DNA of 64,000 nt from Paguma larvata (GCA_030068075.1 CM057830.1:26692247-26756246); one strand, 5' to 3'; numbered from the stretch's first letter, positions 43,111 to 54,668 are shown. The notes: a model not told the origin generated them from the letters alone. Translations and numbers: made by a program.

Positions 43111-43308
43111 AGGGTGCTTGGGTGGCTCAATCAGTTAAGCATTTGACTTTAATTTCAGTTCAGGTCATGATCTCAAGGTCACTAGACTGAGCCCCCATCA
43201 GGCTCTGCACCGACAGCGTGGAGCCTGCTTGGGAGTCTCTCTCCTTCTCTCTGTCCCTCCCCCACTTGCACATGCTCTCTCTCTTTTACTCTCAACACAA
43301 ACATTTAG
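43111..43308 (+). mobile_element. CAN-SINE (SINEC)
   Basis: GGGTGCTTGGGTGGCTCAAT, TGAGCCCCCATCAGGCTCTG, CACCGACAGCGTGGAGCC, CT block, CAACACAAACATTTAG. Duplication AAAATGTTTTAACA flanks it (43095 and 43309). Confidence 0.96.
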
Positions 43309-43324
43309 AAAATGTTTTAACATA

Positions 43325-45121
43325 GTTACAAACAAAGTAATTTTGCTGAACCACTTCTTTTTTATGTTAGGTATTTCCTTCTAAGCTTTTATTAAGGTTT
43401 ACACAAACTTTCATAATCTTAGTGCAACACTGTGATTCACTATTAATACCTTCTTTAATTCAGGCACTTTTTCTTTATTATTTCCTTTCCCCCTTCCCCT
43501 CCCCCCAGGCACTTTTTCTTTAAAGCCGTTCTCCTCCATCCTTCAAATCATAGGCCCTTTTATGTGTCTGTTACTTTGGTTTTCTGTCTCATGTCGTTAT
43601 GTAAGGAACTCAATTCAAAAGAAAAGCCTCCCTCCCTTCCTTCCTTCCTTCCTCCCCTCCTTTTTTTGCCCCAGTACTAACATAGTATATAGCACATAGA
43701 AGTTCCCAATCGATTCTTGTTAAATGAATTCATATTTGAGAAGAGACTAAGTAAAAATAAAATTATGAGAGAGAAGCAATTCTTTCCTTTGAGAAAATCA
43801 TAGTTTAAATTCAGCGAGGGGCATTAACGACACTGCATAAATGACTTCCTATTTCACTGAAGTGTTTAATAAGGTCTTTAAATCAGTACTTCATCGCATC
43901 CTGCTCATCAAAGCAACATTTGGGACTCTTTTCTGTTCCTAATAAGGGATAAATGACAACAGGATTTGGGGTTTTCATAAGCACCTAAAGGAAAGTTAGC
44001 TAAGCCATTCATCTGTGTTCCTTTATAACTGGGAGAATACAATTTTAGTTTATGATGTCTAGAATTTACACAGGTATATTGTCAATTGCCTTCTCTATTA
44101 ACTTATAAAGTATATTCTTTAAAAAGAAAACCAAATATAAAATCTTAGATGATGTAACATAATAAGCAAGTCATTTTTATTCGCACTCCCTTATTAAAAT
44201 CACCGTTTATGAAGAGTTTAAATTACTCCTTAATTTTTTTGTGTTGTAATGTTGGGGAAGGATGAACTTGTTATGTTTCATAACACTACATACTGATGCA
44301 TTCCTAATTCAAAGCTACATATTAAGATGAAGAAAAACATACACGAGGCCTTTAAAAGCCATTTTTTGTTCGCAAAAATTCTGCAAACTAAAGGTTCAAA
44401 TAACAAACCTCAGAATTCTTTTTACCCAAATAGTGTTGGGCATGGAGCACACCAAGCACGAGAGACATGTGGGAAGGCCTGATCGGCCCACGATTTGCCT
44501 CTCTTTTCTGAGGATCGCCACCTCTTTCTTTCAGTAAACCCGTAAGTATAGTCCCTGGCGTCATGCTTGTACTGCACAATGATGCCTTCCGTCCAGGGCC
44601 GACTGGACCAAAATTATTGACACCTGACTCAAATCGGGACACACAGATGCTCCTCCTGTAGTGTTTTATGTGCATCACTGAGTACTTATACACTCAGTCA
44701 GGCTCAACAGCACTCAATTAGGGCAAAGGCCTATGTCCCCATCATTCCCAGAGCTTGATTATTCCATTTTCCCTGAATTCTACTACCATATACACCACAA
44801 CACACAGAGCTTGAGTACTGAATTCTATTTGATTTGCCTTTCTATCTCTTGCAAGGAAGATACGTTACTAATAGTCACAACATGGCTTGAAAAACCAGGT
44901 ATATTTCAGAAAGAAAAGAGGCTACTTGAGAGACTGAAGTAAACAAGGAACAAGGGTATTTTCAATGACATAGAGTAAATAGTTCCCCCATATACATGAG
45001 GTGTACATACCAAGACACCCAGGGATGTCTGAAACCACGATACTACCGAACTCTATATACACTGTTTTTTCCTCTACATACATACCTATGATACAGTTTG
45101 CTTTATAAATCAGCACAGCGA
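43325..45121. other. Unique stretch, no gene recognised
   Basis: Holds a C/T-rich patch and a CCTT repeat near 43485-43660. A 101-codon minus frame (44388-44693) overlaps a GC-richer, CpG-bearing patch but encodes no known domain. Otherwise AT-rich. Confidence 0.4.
43626..43662. repeat. (CCTT)n pyrimidine-rich repeat
   Basis: Irregular CCTCCCTTCCTTCC units over about 37 bases, then a T run. Confidence 0.9.
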
Positions 45122-45330
45122 GGGGTGCCTGAGTGGCTCAGTCCATTTGGGGTGTGACTACTGATTTCGGCTTAGTTCATGATCTCATGGTTTGTGGGTT
45201 CGAGCCCCACACTGGGCTCCGTACTGACAGCACAGAGCCAGCATCGAATTCTCTCCCCCACACCCCCAGTCCCTCCTCCACTCATGCATATGTGCATGCT
45301 CTCTGTCTAAATAAATAAATAAATAAATGT
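45122..45330 (+). mobile_element. CAN-SINE (SINEC) with (AAAT)n tail
   Basis: GGGGTGCCTGAGTGGCTCAG, GGTTCGAGCCCCACACTGGG, CTGACAGCACAGAGCC, a C-rich variant of the CT block, and a tail of about five AAAT units. Confidence 0.95.
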
Positions 45331-46141
45331 TTATAATAACTAATAATAAAATAGAAAAATTTTATTATTCTATATTAAACTGTACTCACCCTTCTTGTGA
45401 TGATGCAAGATGATAAAATGCCTATGGGATAAAATGGAGGGAAAGAAATGACAAAGGCACAGTGAAACAGTGTGAGGCCACTACTGACCTTGTGATTATA
45501 CATCAGGAGGAAGCTCATCCGCTTCTGTAACACTGTTGACTGTGGGTAACTGAAACCACAGAAAGCAAAACTACAGATAAAGGGGGTACTGCTGTATTTT
45601 CGTGTTGTACATATGATTTTTTTCAAGTAGACTGGGGTCCTGTCAGTATTGGGTTTCATATAGAACCCTGAAAAGAGATCACTGTATAATGTTCCTACAA
45701 GTAATGATTTTATATCACTAAGAAATTTTGCAAAAATTCTTCTACGTGACACTTTTTACCTATAGCTTAAAATTATAGGTCATACCTAATTCTATCAACT
45801 TAAAAATAAATTATTTGACATAAGTTTGATGTACTCAATTTGTTCATTATTATCTTTGAAAAAGGTAAAATCAGATAGGGAAGTCCAGAATTATACAAGT
45901 ATACATGTACATGTATCCAAGAAATCATAATTACCGATACTATGTTCTAATTCAGGGTTCATAATTCAATCCTAAAAGAAAACAACACAGTGGTGTTTAA
46001 ATATAATTTTGCTGCTTCATCTCTAGGTCTACTGTACTATTCTCTTCATACGTGGCCATCATATATGAATCATATGCTGATCAATTCATTCCAATAGTTC
46101 TATTCTACACACATTTCTATATCCATAGACAATACCTGGTA

Positions 46142-46184
<43 letters not shown>

Positions 46185-46229
46185 CCTTTATCCATTTACT
46201 TATGTGCTGGCTGCCCTTCACAGAGCTAA
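45331..46229. other. Unique AT-rich stretch
   Basis: A 125-codon minus frame (45375-45752), one of the longest in the window, has no recognised domain and ends near low-complexity sequence. A (GT)n microsatellite is annotated separately. Confidence 0.4.
46144..46183. repeat. (GT)n microsatellite
   Basis: About 20 uninterrupted GT units, likely polymorphic. Confidence 0.97.
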
Positions 46230-46660
46230 CCAGCTGTCCATAACAATCCATGTCTCCCTACTCATACTGCTGTAGTATTGCTGAGAGAGAGGCTGCTCAG
46301 CCTGTAACCACATTTCATAGCCCTTCTCGTATCCAAGGTGTGGTTATTTGGTTAGTTTTTCCCAGTGGAATATGAGTGGAAGTAATTTGTGTCAATTCTG
46401 TGTTTGTGATTTTTAAAGAGCTAATGTGTCTTTTCCACTCTCTTCCCCAGCCAATGGCTGAATGCAGAGGATTCTAAGATCAAAGAAATGGTGGATCAAA
46501 AAGATGGAGGCAGTCTGGATCTTTGCATCACTCCATGCAGGAAAACCACACGCTGCTGCCATGGACTGGGACATGAGCGCACAATCCATGTCTGTTAAGT
46601 CACTGAAATTGTGGGTTTGGTTTGTTTTAGCAGAAATATTAAAATAATATGTATACTAGC
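46230..46660 (+). mobile_element. MLT1-like LTR remnant (ancient)
   Basis: The 3' part TCTGTTAAGTCACTGAAATTG and TGGGTTTGGTTTGTTTTAGC resembles the end of an ancient LTR (TTGTTTAAGCCAC..., GTGGTACTTTGTTAT...), and upstream text (TGGAATATGAGTGGAAGTAA, TTCCCCAGCCAATGGCTG) fits such an element. No internal genes are present. Family name uncertain. Confidence 0.45.
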
Positions 46661-46751
46661 ATATTTTCCTATCATTGTAGAACTTTCCTCGTTTTCATTC
46701 AACGTGGTGTATTTGGGACATATCATTATTATTACGTGTAGACCTAATACA

Positions 46752-46985
46752 GATTTTCTCAAAAGCAGCATTACTGACATTTTGGCCTGGATAAGCCTTT
46801 GATGTGGGGGAGGGGAAGAGCTGCCCTTTGCATTCTACGATGTTTAGCAGCATCCCGGGTTCACCCACTAGATGCCAGTAGAACATTCTCTTCCGTGGTC
46901 CTTACAATTAAAATGAAAAAGTCTCCAAACATTGCCAAATGGCCTTCAGTGCATTAACAAACTCAATTAAGAACCACTTATATGA
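46752..46985 (+). mobile_element. hAT-Charlie-type DNA transposon remnant (nonautonomous)
   Basis: GACATTTTGGCCTGGATAAG, TACGATGTTTAGCAGCATCC, CACCCACTAGATGCCAGTAG and CTCCAAACATTGCCAAATGG match a common mammalian hAT-derived element, ending near AATTAAGAACCACTTA, a decayed form of the terminal TTGAGAACCACTG. It has no coding capacity. Confidence 0.85.
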
Positions 46986-48059
46986 TATATCCCTTTTGCC
47001 TACTCAATAGTATTCCATCACATTAAGTATATTTATGGTATCTTCACTATTAAAACACTGTTGCAATGAGTATGACTGCAATTGATTTTGAGCTAAGTTG
47101 TGCTACTCGTATTAGTTACCTAAGAAGCAGCTCCTTTTCTTCAGTATCAAAAAAGGAAAACACTCGACTATATAGTTCTGAAATGGGACAGATGAACGAG
47201 GCAAGTAAAATTTAGAGCACTAAGCCAGTGCAAAACGAAGGTGAACTCTGCACTGGGGTATCTTCATATCTTAGTTGTTAATTAACGTGATGGATGCTTT
47301 TAAGTTAGGGACATCGGCTAAATGACCCCCGCATCTATTCATCTGGTATTCCTCTATGAATCTTATTTTCTCCAAACCAATCGCTACCATCTAGCTCATC
47401 TTCATATCCTGTGATTGCTCACTGCAAAATATACCTCATGTGAGGCTTTATTTTTTCCATCATCACTTCCAGAAGACTCAAGCTACCTGCAAAAGTGAAA
47501 GGAGCTTCTGAAGAAAAATAGCCTTTCTAGGATTCTGGAAAGCTGGACAGAGGGAGAATTTTCATCTACTGATAACATGGCCTTGATGACTCTAACTTTT
47601 AGGACCAGAAAAGCCAGATATTTACATAAATATTCCCTAAAATGGAAGCATATAGATTAGTTCAAAATCTTCTGAAATGATGTCAGATCCCAATTCAAAA
47701 GGACAGAGTCATAAAAAGGATTGTATTTCCTAGAATTAGACACAATTTACCTTGAGTCTTCACTGTCTTATGTGTCTAAGCCAGTGATTGCTCTGAGAGG
47801 CCGAGACAATCTATACTGTCAAATAGTATGTGTATCTCTTCCTGTTTATGTGATCATCCAGTTTCTTCAAGTCCTTGGCTAACTCAACTGGAAACTTCAT
47901 CTAAACTGATTGCATAGGTGAGCACAATTTCTTCCAGCCAATCTGTACCTGACCCGAAACTCTGTACTCCTCACCTTCTGCTCAATGTCCTTTTCAGGGC
48001 AAACAGCTTCAGAGACACCCCCCTTTAGAGGTGGACATCTGTTCATCACATCCTCCCTG
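46986..48059. other. Unique sequence, nothing firmly recognised
   Basis: No open frame of note. The end (about 47900-48055) may extend the L2 that follows. Confidence 0.45.
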
Positions 48060-48440
48060 ATCCTTCAGTAACTTCCCATTCACCTTAGAATGAAGTTCAA
48101 ACTCTTTCTAGACTCTTGAGTGCTCCGTGAAACTCTCCTCCTTCATTTCATGGAACTTAGCTCAGGCTAACCTCTAAGCTCCACAGATACTAACCACTTG
48201 CAGTTTCCCAAGGTCATCAACATGTTTGAGCCTTAGGGCCTTTGTGCATACTATTTCTCTGTAGTAAATATCCTCCTCCTTCTCCTCCTCAATTTCCATA
48301 GTTCAGAACTTCTCAGCACAAATGTCAAGGTCATTAGATCACTGAGGATTGTAAGCACTTCGATAGCTTATGGGTTTCATTGTTTTATCCTTTTGGTCTA
48401 TACCAATTATCTCGTACCATGCTTGGAGCCCAAAAGGGCT
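48060..48440 (+). mobile_element. L2 LINE 3' fragment
   Basis: CTTCCCATTCACCTTAGAATG, AAGTTCAAACTCTTTCTAGAC, TTGAGCCTTAGGGCCTTTGTG and GTAAGCACTTCGATAGC follow the order of L2 ORF2 3' end (GGATAAAGTCCAAACTC, TCAGGGCCTTTGC, TAAGCTCC). Confidence 0.75.
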
Positions 48441-49085
48441 AAGTTACTGCAAACACAAGCAGACGTGACCTGAGCTGTAAACAAACTTGCACCCAAAGAC
48501 TCGAGAGAAAGATCGGACTGTGAGGTTTCTGAGTTTGTGTACTCAAGGTCAACCAAGCATGCCTTTAGGCTTGATTCTATTTTGACCAATCAAGTTATTA
48601 TTTTTATCTCACAGCAACAAAATATACTTACAGCTGTATATTAAAAAGCCTTCGTTGTTGAAGATGCTGCAGTAAAAATACATTTGTATTTCAAATGTAA
48701 ATAAAATTTTTTGGGCCCCAGACTCTCATCTTTTCATTGAAAACAACTTCTTTCATTTCATGGTTTTTAAAAATTGTGTACATATGTTCTTTCATAGAAG
48801 AGCCAGAAGTCAGAGTGCAATAAGTGGGGATAACACGTGGGCAGAATATGAGACTGGAGTAATTTTTTTTCAATCTTAGGGAAAATTCAGAATAAGGTAT
48901 TTTTTGGAGATATCTTTGCTTAGTTTCACACAAAAAGGCACTAGCAACATGTATTTTTAAATTGCGTACCTGTTCCATAACATCTTCACTACCAATGTAC
49001 ATGTTTAAAAAAAAAACATATTCTAGTTTGGTTAACAATAAGAAAATTTATGAGATGGTTTCACAAGAAGGACCACACTTTTCAG
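48441..49085. other. Unique AT-rich stretch
   Basis: A 115-codon minus frame (48691-49038) has no known domain. No repeat family recognised. Confidence 0.42.
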
Positions 49086-49297
49086 GGGACAAGGGTGGCT
49101 CAGCTGGTTCAATGTCCAAATGGTGGTTTCAGCTTAAGTCATGATCTTACAATCAAGAGATCGAGCCCCACATCAGATTCCATTGGGGAGTGGAGCCTGA
49201 TTGGTCTCTCTGTCTCTCTGTCTCTCTCTCTCTCTCTCTGCCTTTCCCCTGCTCTTACCCTCTCTCTCCCACTTAAAATAAATAAACTTTGATAAAG
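49086..49297 (+). mobile_element. CAN-SINE (SINEC)
   Basis: The head has lost bases (GGGACAAGGGTGGCTCAGCT); then AAGAGATCGAGCCCCACATC, CT block and AAAATAAATAAACTTTG. Duplication ACCACACTTTTCAG flanks it (about 49072 and 49299). Confidence 0.94.
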
Positions 49298-49312
49298 AAC
49301 CACACTTTTCAG

Positions 49313-49789
49313 TTTAAGACTAAGTTAAGATGAATTCATAACAGAAGACATTTTTATATCTGTCAACCAAGACTCATTGGGTAAGAAAGACCTCATTCTA
49401 GGTCTGTATCTCTCAATACAGCATGCCAGATAGCTTTCTATTTCACACCTGAAAGACTTTCTATGATATTCTCTATGACGTTTATTAACAAAACAATAGT
49501 TCACATTCGGCAATTGTTTGCTGGTATGATAGATTTGTCCAACTCATCATTTCAAGAACGATTTCTTGAAAAAGAAAAAAAAAAAAAACAGAAACAAAAC
49601 TCAAAACTGCTGACTTTCAGAGTCAGTGCCACTTTTCTGTAGAATGAATAATGATTTAAGAGGAAGTAATTTTAAAATGAGCTCCATGTCCTCCAGACAC
49701 ATATTCTCTACTACTTACGAACCAACTCCGCCTCAAATCTGACTTGACCAGAATTTAAAAATAAAGTACATTCTACTTTAAACCTACTT
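49313..49789. other. Unique sequence, nothing recognised
   Basis: Contains a short A run near 49568-49590. No open frame of note. Confidence 0.45.
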
Positions 49790-50350
49790 CTCCTCAGGTG
49801 TACCCTATCTTAAACGGAACTACCCTTTACTAAACCTCTCCTTTCAGATTCTTCAAGTTACCTAGGATTTCTCTCCCTCCCATCATTTAATGAAGCCTCA
49901 ACATCAACAGGTTCTACTACCCAAAAGTTTTTTTAAAATGTCTAATGCCCTTATTCTAGTCTAGGTCATAGTATTTTCATGACTCGACAACCATCACTAC
50001 TTCCTAACTGGTCTCTTTGCATCCTCACTCAGTCTGTTGACCCTCCAATTCCATTCAGGCACCCTCTGCTCCCACTAAAGTCCCTTTTCCACATGGGAGT
50101 CATAAAGATCTTCGAAAAGATAAAAAGATTAAGTCAGACTATTTGACTAAACCTCATCAGTGTTTCCCTATTTCTCTTGAAATAAAATCCAAAATGGCAC
50201 ATCATCTATAGGATGCTGTATGAAGTAGTCTCTGCATATCACTCAGATCCATGTCAATGCATTCATCTTTCAAACAGTCTGGTCATGCTTGCCTTTAGTT
50301 CCTCAAATATACTTGCTCCTTTACCTCTCGGGTCACTAATACACGCAAGT
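49790..50350 (+). mobile_element. L2 LINE fragment (ORF2 3' region)
   Basis: CATCAACAGGTTCTACTACCC, CTTCCTAACTGGTCTCTTTGC, AAATAAAATCCAAAATGGCAC and GGTCATGCTTGCCTTTAGTTC follow L2 ORF2 in order. Heavily diverged, no intact frame. Confidence 0.78.
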
Positions 50351-50938
50351 CTTATATAACAGAATGCATCTTACTCCCATCCCAAAGTAACGTCAACGAG
50401 AAAAGTACACTCCACATCCTCATTTCACAATCAATTTTTATCTTCGCATGAATTCATGACCACCACAAACTTGGCCGTAGGTGAACGTTTTTGTTTGCTT
50501 TGTTCACGGGATCACAAAATTATGTTAAGTTGCCCAGAGAGTAAATTTTTTGCCTCTCAGATTAAAAATATACTGAGGCCTCACTCATCCTAAAAGAGAC
50601 AATGTATCTCCAGCAAACAAAACTTACCCCCTTTCAATATGAACATCATTTTTCTCTAATGCGTAGTATATTTTTAAAACATTATTTTCCCATCCATTTT
50701 CCCAGCAATGCCTATATATTGCCTTGTAATCACATTAATGCCTTTTTGAGTTCACAGATTTGTTCTAGATATAAAAACTTTAAATTATAAAATTGTAATT
50801 TCACTATCAAAGAAGTAAAAAAAAAAGTACCCATAATTATATCACAGAGAAACAATTACTTGAGGAGTATAAGCAAAAAATACTCATCTGTGAGAGTCTG
50901 TCTCTGTGTCTTACATTCTATCTCTACTCTGTATTTTT
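50351..50938. other. Unique AT-rich sequence
   Basis: Nothing recognised beyond short frames. Confidence 0.48.
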
Positions 50939-50939
50939 T

Positions 50940-51146
50940 TTCATTTTTTGGCATTTATTTATTTTGAGAGAGAAAGAAAGAGCATGAGCAGGGTAATGGT
51001 AGAGAGAGAGGGAGACACAGAATCTGAAGCAGGCTCTAGGCTCTGAGGTGTCAGCACAGAGCATGATGCGGGGCCCGAACCCATGAGCGAGATCATGACC
51101 TGAGCCGAAGTCGGACGCTAAACCGACCGAGCCACCCAGGTGCCCC
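50940..51146 (-). mobile_element. CAN-SINE (SINEC), minus strand
   Basis: TTGGCATTTATTTATTTTGAG, GTCAGCACAGAGCATGATGCG and CCGAGCCACCCAGGTGCCC. CpGs are kept in the head. Flanks CTCTGTATT and CTCTATATT fit a target duplication. Confidence 0.95.
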
Positions 51147-51324
51147 TCTATATTCTTATTCAATATACCTTATCCTAAAACTCATACTATGAATACTACT
51201 TTGTAATCTGTTTTCAAAATTCTTCAATAGGTTGTGACATTTTTTCTACTTTTATTTATAAAAATACTTCTATATTGTGATGGTTACACAACTTCCTATA
51301 CATCACTCTGTTGTAACTTACTTT
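51147..51324. other. Unique spacer between SINEs
   Basis: AT-rich, nothing recognised. Confidence 0.5.
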
Positions 51325-51508
51325 TTATTGAATGTTTTTACTTATTTTGAAAGAGAGCAAGTGAGGGAAGGGCATGCTAAGAGGGAGAGAAAGAACCCCA
51401 AGCATGCTCTGCACTATTCGTGCAGAGCCTGATGCGGGGATCAATCCCATGAACCATGAGACCATGACTTGAGCTTAAATCAAGAGTTGGACACTTATCC
51501 AAGTGCCA
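51325..51508 (-). mobile_element. CAN-SINE (SINEC), minus strand, old, head degraded
   Basis: TTGAATGTTTTTACTTATTTTG, GCAGAGCCTGATGCGGGGAT and CCATGAGACCATGACTTGAGC are clear, but the head is reduced to CACTTATCCAAGTGCC. A perfect duplication TAACTTACTTT flanks it (51314 and 51509). Confidence 0.92.
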
Positions 51509-51519
51509 TAACTTACTTT

Positions 51520-52395
51520 ACTTTTACTAGGAAATATTTAGGATGTAGCCCATGTATACACCCATGCAAATTTAAGATACATGGACATTCTAAAATTTAA
51601 TTCACATTGCCTATATATATAATCTCCAATACTTTTAAAGAATTTACTTATTCTTCCACCAGTAGTGCATGGGAATTTCTATTCTTGCCAAAATTGGAGT
51701 AAGTGATCACTGTGGGTTTGTTCTCAGGCCCCGACCCAAACTTCTCTAACAATCTTAGGGATTTTTATAAACTCTCCCTTCTTTCCTAGAAACCTATGAA
51801 CCAAATGAGTCGCGACTTCACTTTGAAATCCTTTCTTATTGGGCTCTTCAATGAAATTACATTCACCACCAACAAAAGATGCAGATTCCCCTCAACTCTA
51901 TCTGGTTGTTAGAATCTCAAAACTATTTTAAAACAGTAGGCAAAATCTATGCTGAAATGAATCAAACTTATTTATCCTGAATATTGTATTCCATAATTAG
52001 ATAGGTCTCATCAATAATAGATCCTAAGTTAACACTTTGGAATCTATGTTATGTATAAACAAATCTATTTATCTGGAAGATCCCCCAAATCATGCATTGT
52101 TTCTATTCCAAAACTTGATTGGAAAGTTACTCTTTGATATTTGTAATGCAAATTATTAATGGAGGAAAATCCTTTAGGCTAGCACTTCAGATACGATTAA
52201 ATATACAAAAATAAATATACGGTAAAATAAAATATACGGTAAAATAAAAGTTTTGGGTTCTGGAAATAGTGGACCACACTGCCCAATGATGAAAAGAAAG
52301 AAAAGAGGAGGCAAAAGATGAAGGGAAAAGGGAAGGAAAAATAAAAGGGGGAAGTAGAGAAAGATGCCAGGGCAAAATTCTTAGGTGTTTTGGGT
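51520..52395. other. Unique stretch, no gene recognised
   Basis: The 105- and 83-codon minus frames at 52187-52504 overlap the start of an L2 fragment plus a purine-rich patch (52288-52365), giving low-complexity Ser/Phe-rich peptides. Not genes. Confidence 0.45.
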
Positions 52396-52399
52396 TTTG

Positions 52400-52875
52400 C
52401 TTTAATCCATTGCCTATTGAGCCCTGTCTGATCTGGCTCCCACACCACTTTGTAACATCATCTTCCACTGCTTTCTCTGCTGCTCTCTCTACTCTTAACC
52501 ACAAAAGCCGTATTTTTCTATTTATTGATCAGGCCACGTTCGTTCTTCCCTCTGTGCTTCCTGCTCTGCTGTCTGCAGTTCTTTGACCCAGATCTTCATA
52601 TATTGATCTGCTTATTATTAGCTCAGGTATCAGCTCAAATATCACTGCATCATAGAGACCTTCACTTCCCTATTATGAAAAATTACTAAAATCTAGACCC
52701 ATGCTCTATTACCTGTACGATAATCCATAATATTCTTTCAAAAATGTGTTTATTGTCTATCTTACCCCACTAGAATGTAAGTTCCATGAAACAAAGCATT
52801 GTCTGTTTTTCACCCCAGACTTTCCAGTGACTCACAGAATACTTTTTAACAGTCCACAGCAGGTTATCAGTGATT
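52400..52875 (+). mobile_element. L2 LINE 3' end
   Basis: GCCCTGTCTGATCTGGCTCCC, CTCAGGTATCAGCTCAAATAT, GACCTTCACTTCCCTATT, then CCCACTAGAATGTAAGTTCC and the terminal GACTTTCCAGTGACTCACAG region parallel the L2 3' end, including its conserved TAGAATGTAAGCTCC motif. Confidence 0.88.
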
Positions 52876-53335
52876 GCTTCTGGTATTCAGTGGGAATAGA
52901 GTTTGGCTCCAAGTGACAAAAAAAGGAAAATACAGGATGCTCAGAACAATGGAAATGTTTTGTCTTCCAAGTAAGACAACACAGTTGAGAGCCAGTACGG
53001 TGGCTCCAAGATCATCAGGGACACAGAAAATGTGTATTATTAATTTGTCCTCTTCAACATGTGACTTCCTTTTGTAGTCCAAATGGCTGCACCAGCCATC
53101 CTATTTGCATTCTGAGTAGCGGTGAAGAAGAATGAGGAAGACCAAAGAAAAAAGGTCACGAATTGTCTTCCCAGACCTTTCACACATTAATTCGGCCCAT
53201 TGTCAGCACAAGGTCACACAATCACACCTAGGTGGAATGGAGGGTAAGAAATACTTATTTTGCTTTGGGAAACTAGGGGCCCAACTAAAAGTCAGCAGTT
53301 CTGTTTCTATATAACAGGACAGATCTTGGGGTGAA
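52876..53335 (+). other. Possible ancient repeat, family not named
   Basis: Phrases such as CTCCAAGATCATCAGGGACAC and AATGGCTGCACCAGCCATCC resemble a common ancient mammalian repeat (a block of the GGCTGCCACCAGC type). The frames on both strands (67 and 71 codons) are not gene-like. Confidence 0.35.
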
Positions 53336-53789
53336 AGTGGTGATCCCTGCTTCATTTACTCATGGTTGAATGGATAAACAACATTCGGTAACACTTTTCT
53401 TACAGTAAAGATGCTCCGGATGCCCAATGCCCGTAAGTTATAAATGAAAGCCTCTTCCACACTGCCGCCTTTGGGTTAAACATTTAATATGAATATATTT
53501 TCCCTCTTCCATCGCAAACCAAGAATTCATAGCAGAGCCGATAACAAGTATGTGTCCTGAAGATCGAGATCTGTCAAAATTTTTCACATGAATGTGCAGA
53601 CCGATAAATCCTTATGTTAGCAGGGAGATAACTGTATTACACAGCATGTACTTGGGAGACAGTAAACACCCTATAAGAAGTGAGGTGAAAATATCGAGAC
53701 AGCACACAGGAGGAAGTTTTGGGGGGAAGCATCACTTGGATCCCTTCCTGGGCTTGCTTGGGATTTTTCCCTTGTCAGTTTTTCCAAGT
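53336..53789. other. Unique stretch containing a 27-nt microexon-like segment
   Basis: At 53406-53432 a 27-nt segment is bounded by an acceptor (ACACTTTTCTTACAG) and a strong donor (GCCC, then GTAAGTTA). Its length is a multiple of three. Two of its three frames are open (KDAPDAQC or KMLRMPNA), the third starts with a stop. No flanking exons are identified in the window, so it is only a candidate. Confidence 0.3.
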
Positions 53790-54424
53790 TGTTATATTTT
53801 TAAAAACAGCTTTATGAAGAGATAAATCATAAACCACAAAATTCATCCACTTAAAGTGTGTATGTCAAATTTTGTCTTTCCTGGTATATTCACACACTTG
53901 TACAACTTTCAGTTTTATTTAAAACATTTTTGTTATCCTCCAAAGAAATCCTATACCCATTAGCAGTCACTCCCAATTTTTCCTCCAGCCACATGCTCGC
54001 ATCCATAGACAAGCACAAATCTATATTCTATCTCTACAGATTTGCCTATTTTAGATGTTTCATAAATGGAATCATTTGTTATATGGTTTTTTGTGGCTGG
54101 CTTTTTTCACTTAGCACATTTCCGAAGTTCATCCATGCTGTAGTATGTATTAGTTGCTCTTTATACTGCTGAATAATATTTCATATAGTCAATATACCAG
54201 ATTTTGTTTATCTACTCTTCACTTAACAGATATTTGAGTTTCTTCCTTCTGGCTATTATGAATCATGCTGTTATGTACAAGCATACATGAGTTTTCATAT
54301 GGGGGTATATTTTCATTCATCTTAGGTATAACATACGAGTAGAACTGCTGGGTCATATGGTAACTTTACGCTTATAATTTAGAGCAACTGCCAAACTATT
54401 TGCAGAAGTAGCAGCACCATTCCG
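53790..54424 (-). mobile_element. Old L1 (L1ME-type), minus strand, first part
   Basis: The plus strand carries the antisense 3' end: CCACTTAAAGTGTGTATGTC, TACCCATTAGCAGTCACTCCC, GATTTGCCTATTTTAGATG, TCATCCATGCTGTAGTATG and CTGCTGGGTCATATGGTAAC. The 104-codon frame at 53858 is the antisense of L1. Confidence 0.93.
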
Positions 54425-54540
54425 CATTGCACACAGAACCACAGTGAGATACCCCTTCACATACGCTCAAACGGCTTTAATAACTGTAGCAAAACAGAAC
54501 TTGGTGAGCGCGTGGAGAAATTTGAATCCTTGCATTCTTG
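54425..54540 (+). mobile_element. Inverted segment inside the minus-strand L1
   Basis: AACCACAGTGAGATACCCCTT, AAACGGCTTTAATAACTG and GTGGAGAAATTTGAATCCTTG are in L1 sense orientation, opposite to the flanks. The segment corresponds to the part of ORF2 expected at this place, so it appears flipped in situ. Confidence 0.82.
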
Positions 54541-54668
54541 GTGTTTAATGTGCTTATTTAAGTTGCATTTAGTTCACATACAGTGTCTGTATGTGTTTTC
54601 TTGACAACTACAGACCTTCATAAAACTACTTTAGAGACATGTCTATTCAGAACCTTTGCCCATTTTAA
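54541..54668 (-). mobile_element. Old L1, minus strand, second part
   Basis: GTGTTTAATGTGCTTATTT is followed by ACATGTCTATTCAGAACCTTT, which resumes the antisense L1 up to a SINE fragment. Confidence 0.85.

Noticed and set aside
53858..54172. 104-codon plus-strand open frame
   Set aside because: It lies wholly within antisense L1 sequence; the open frame is a property of the L1 antisense strand.
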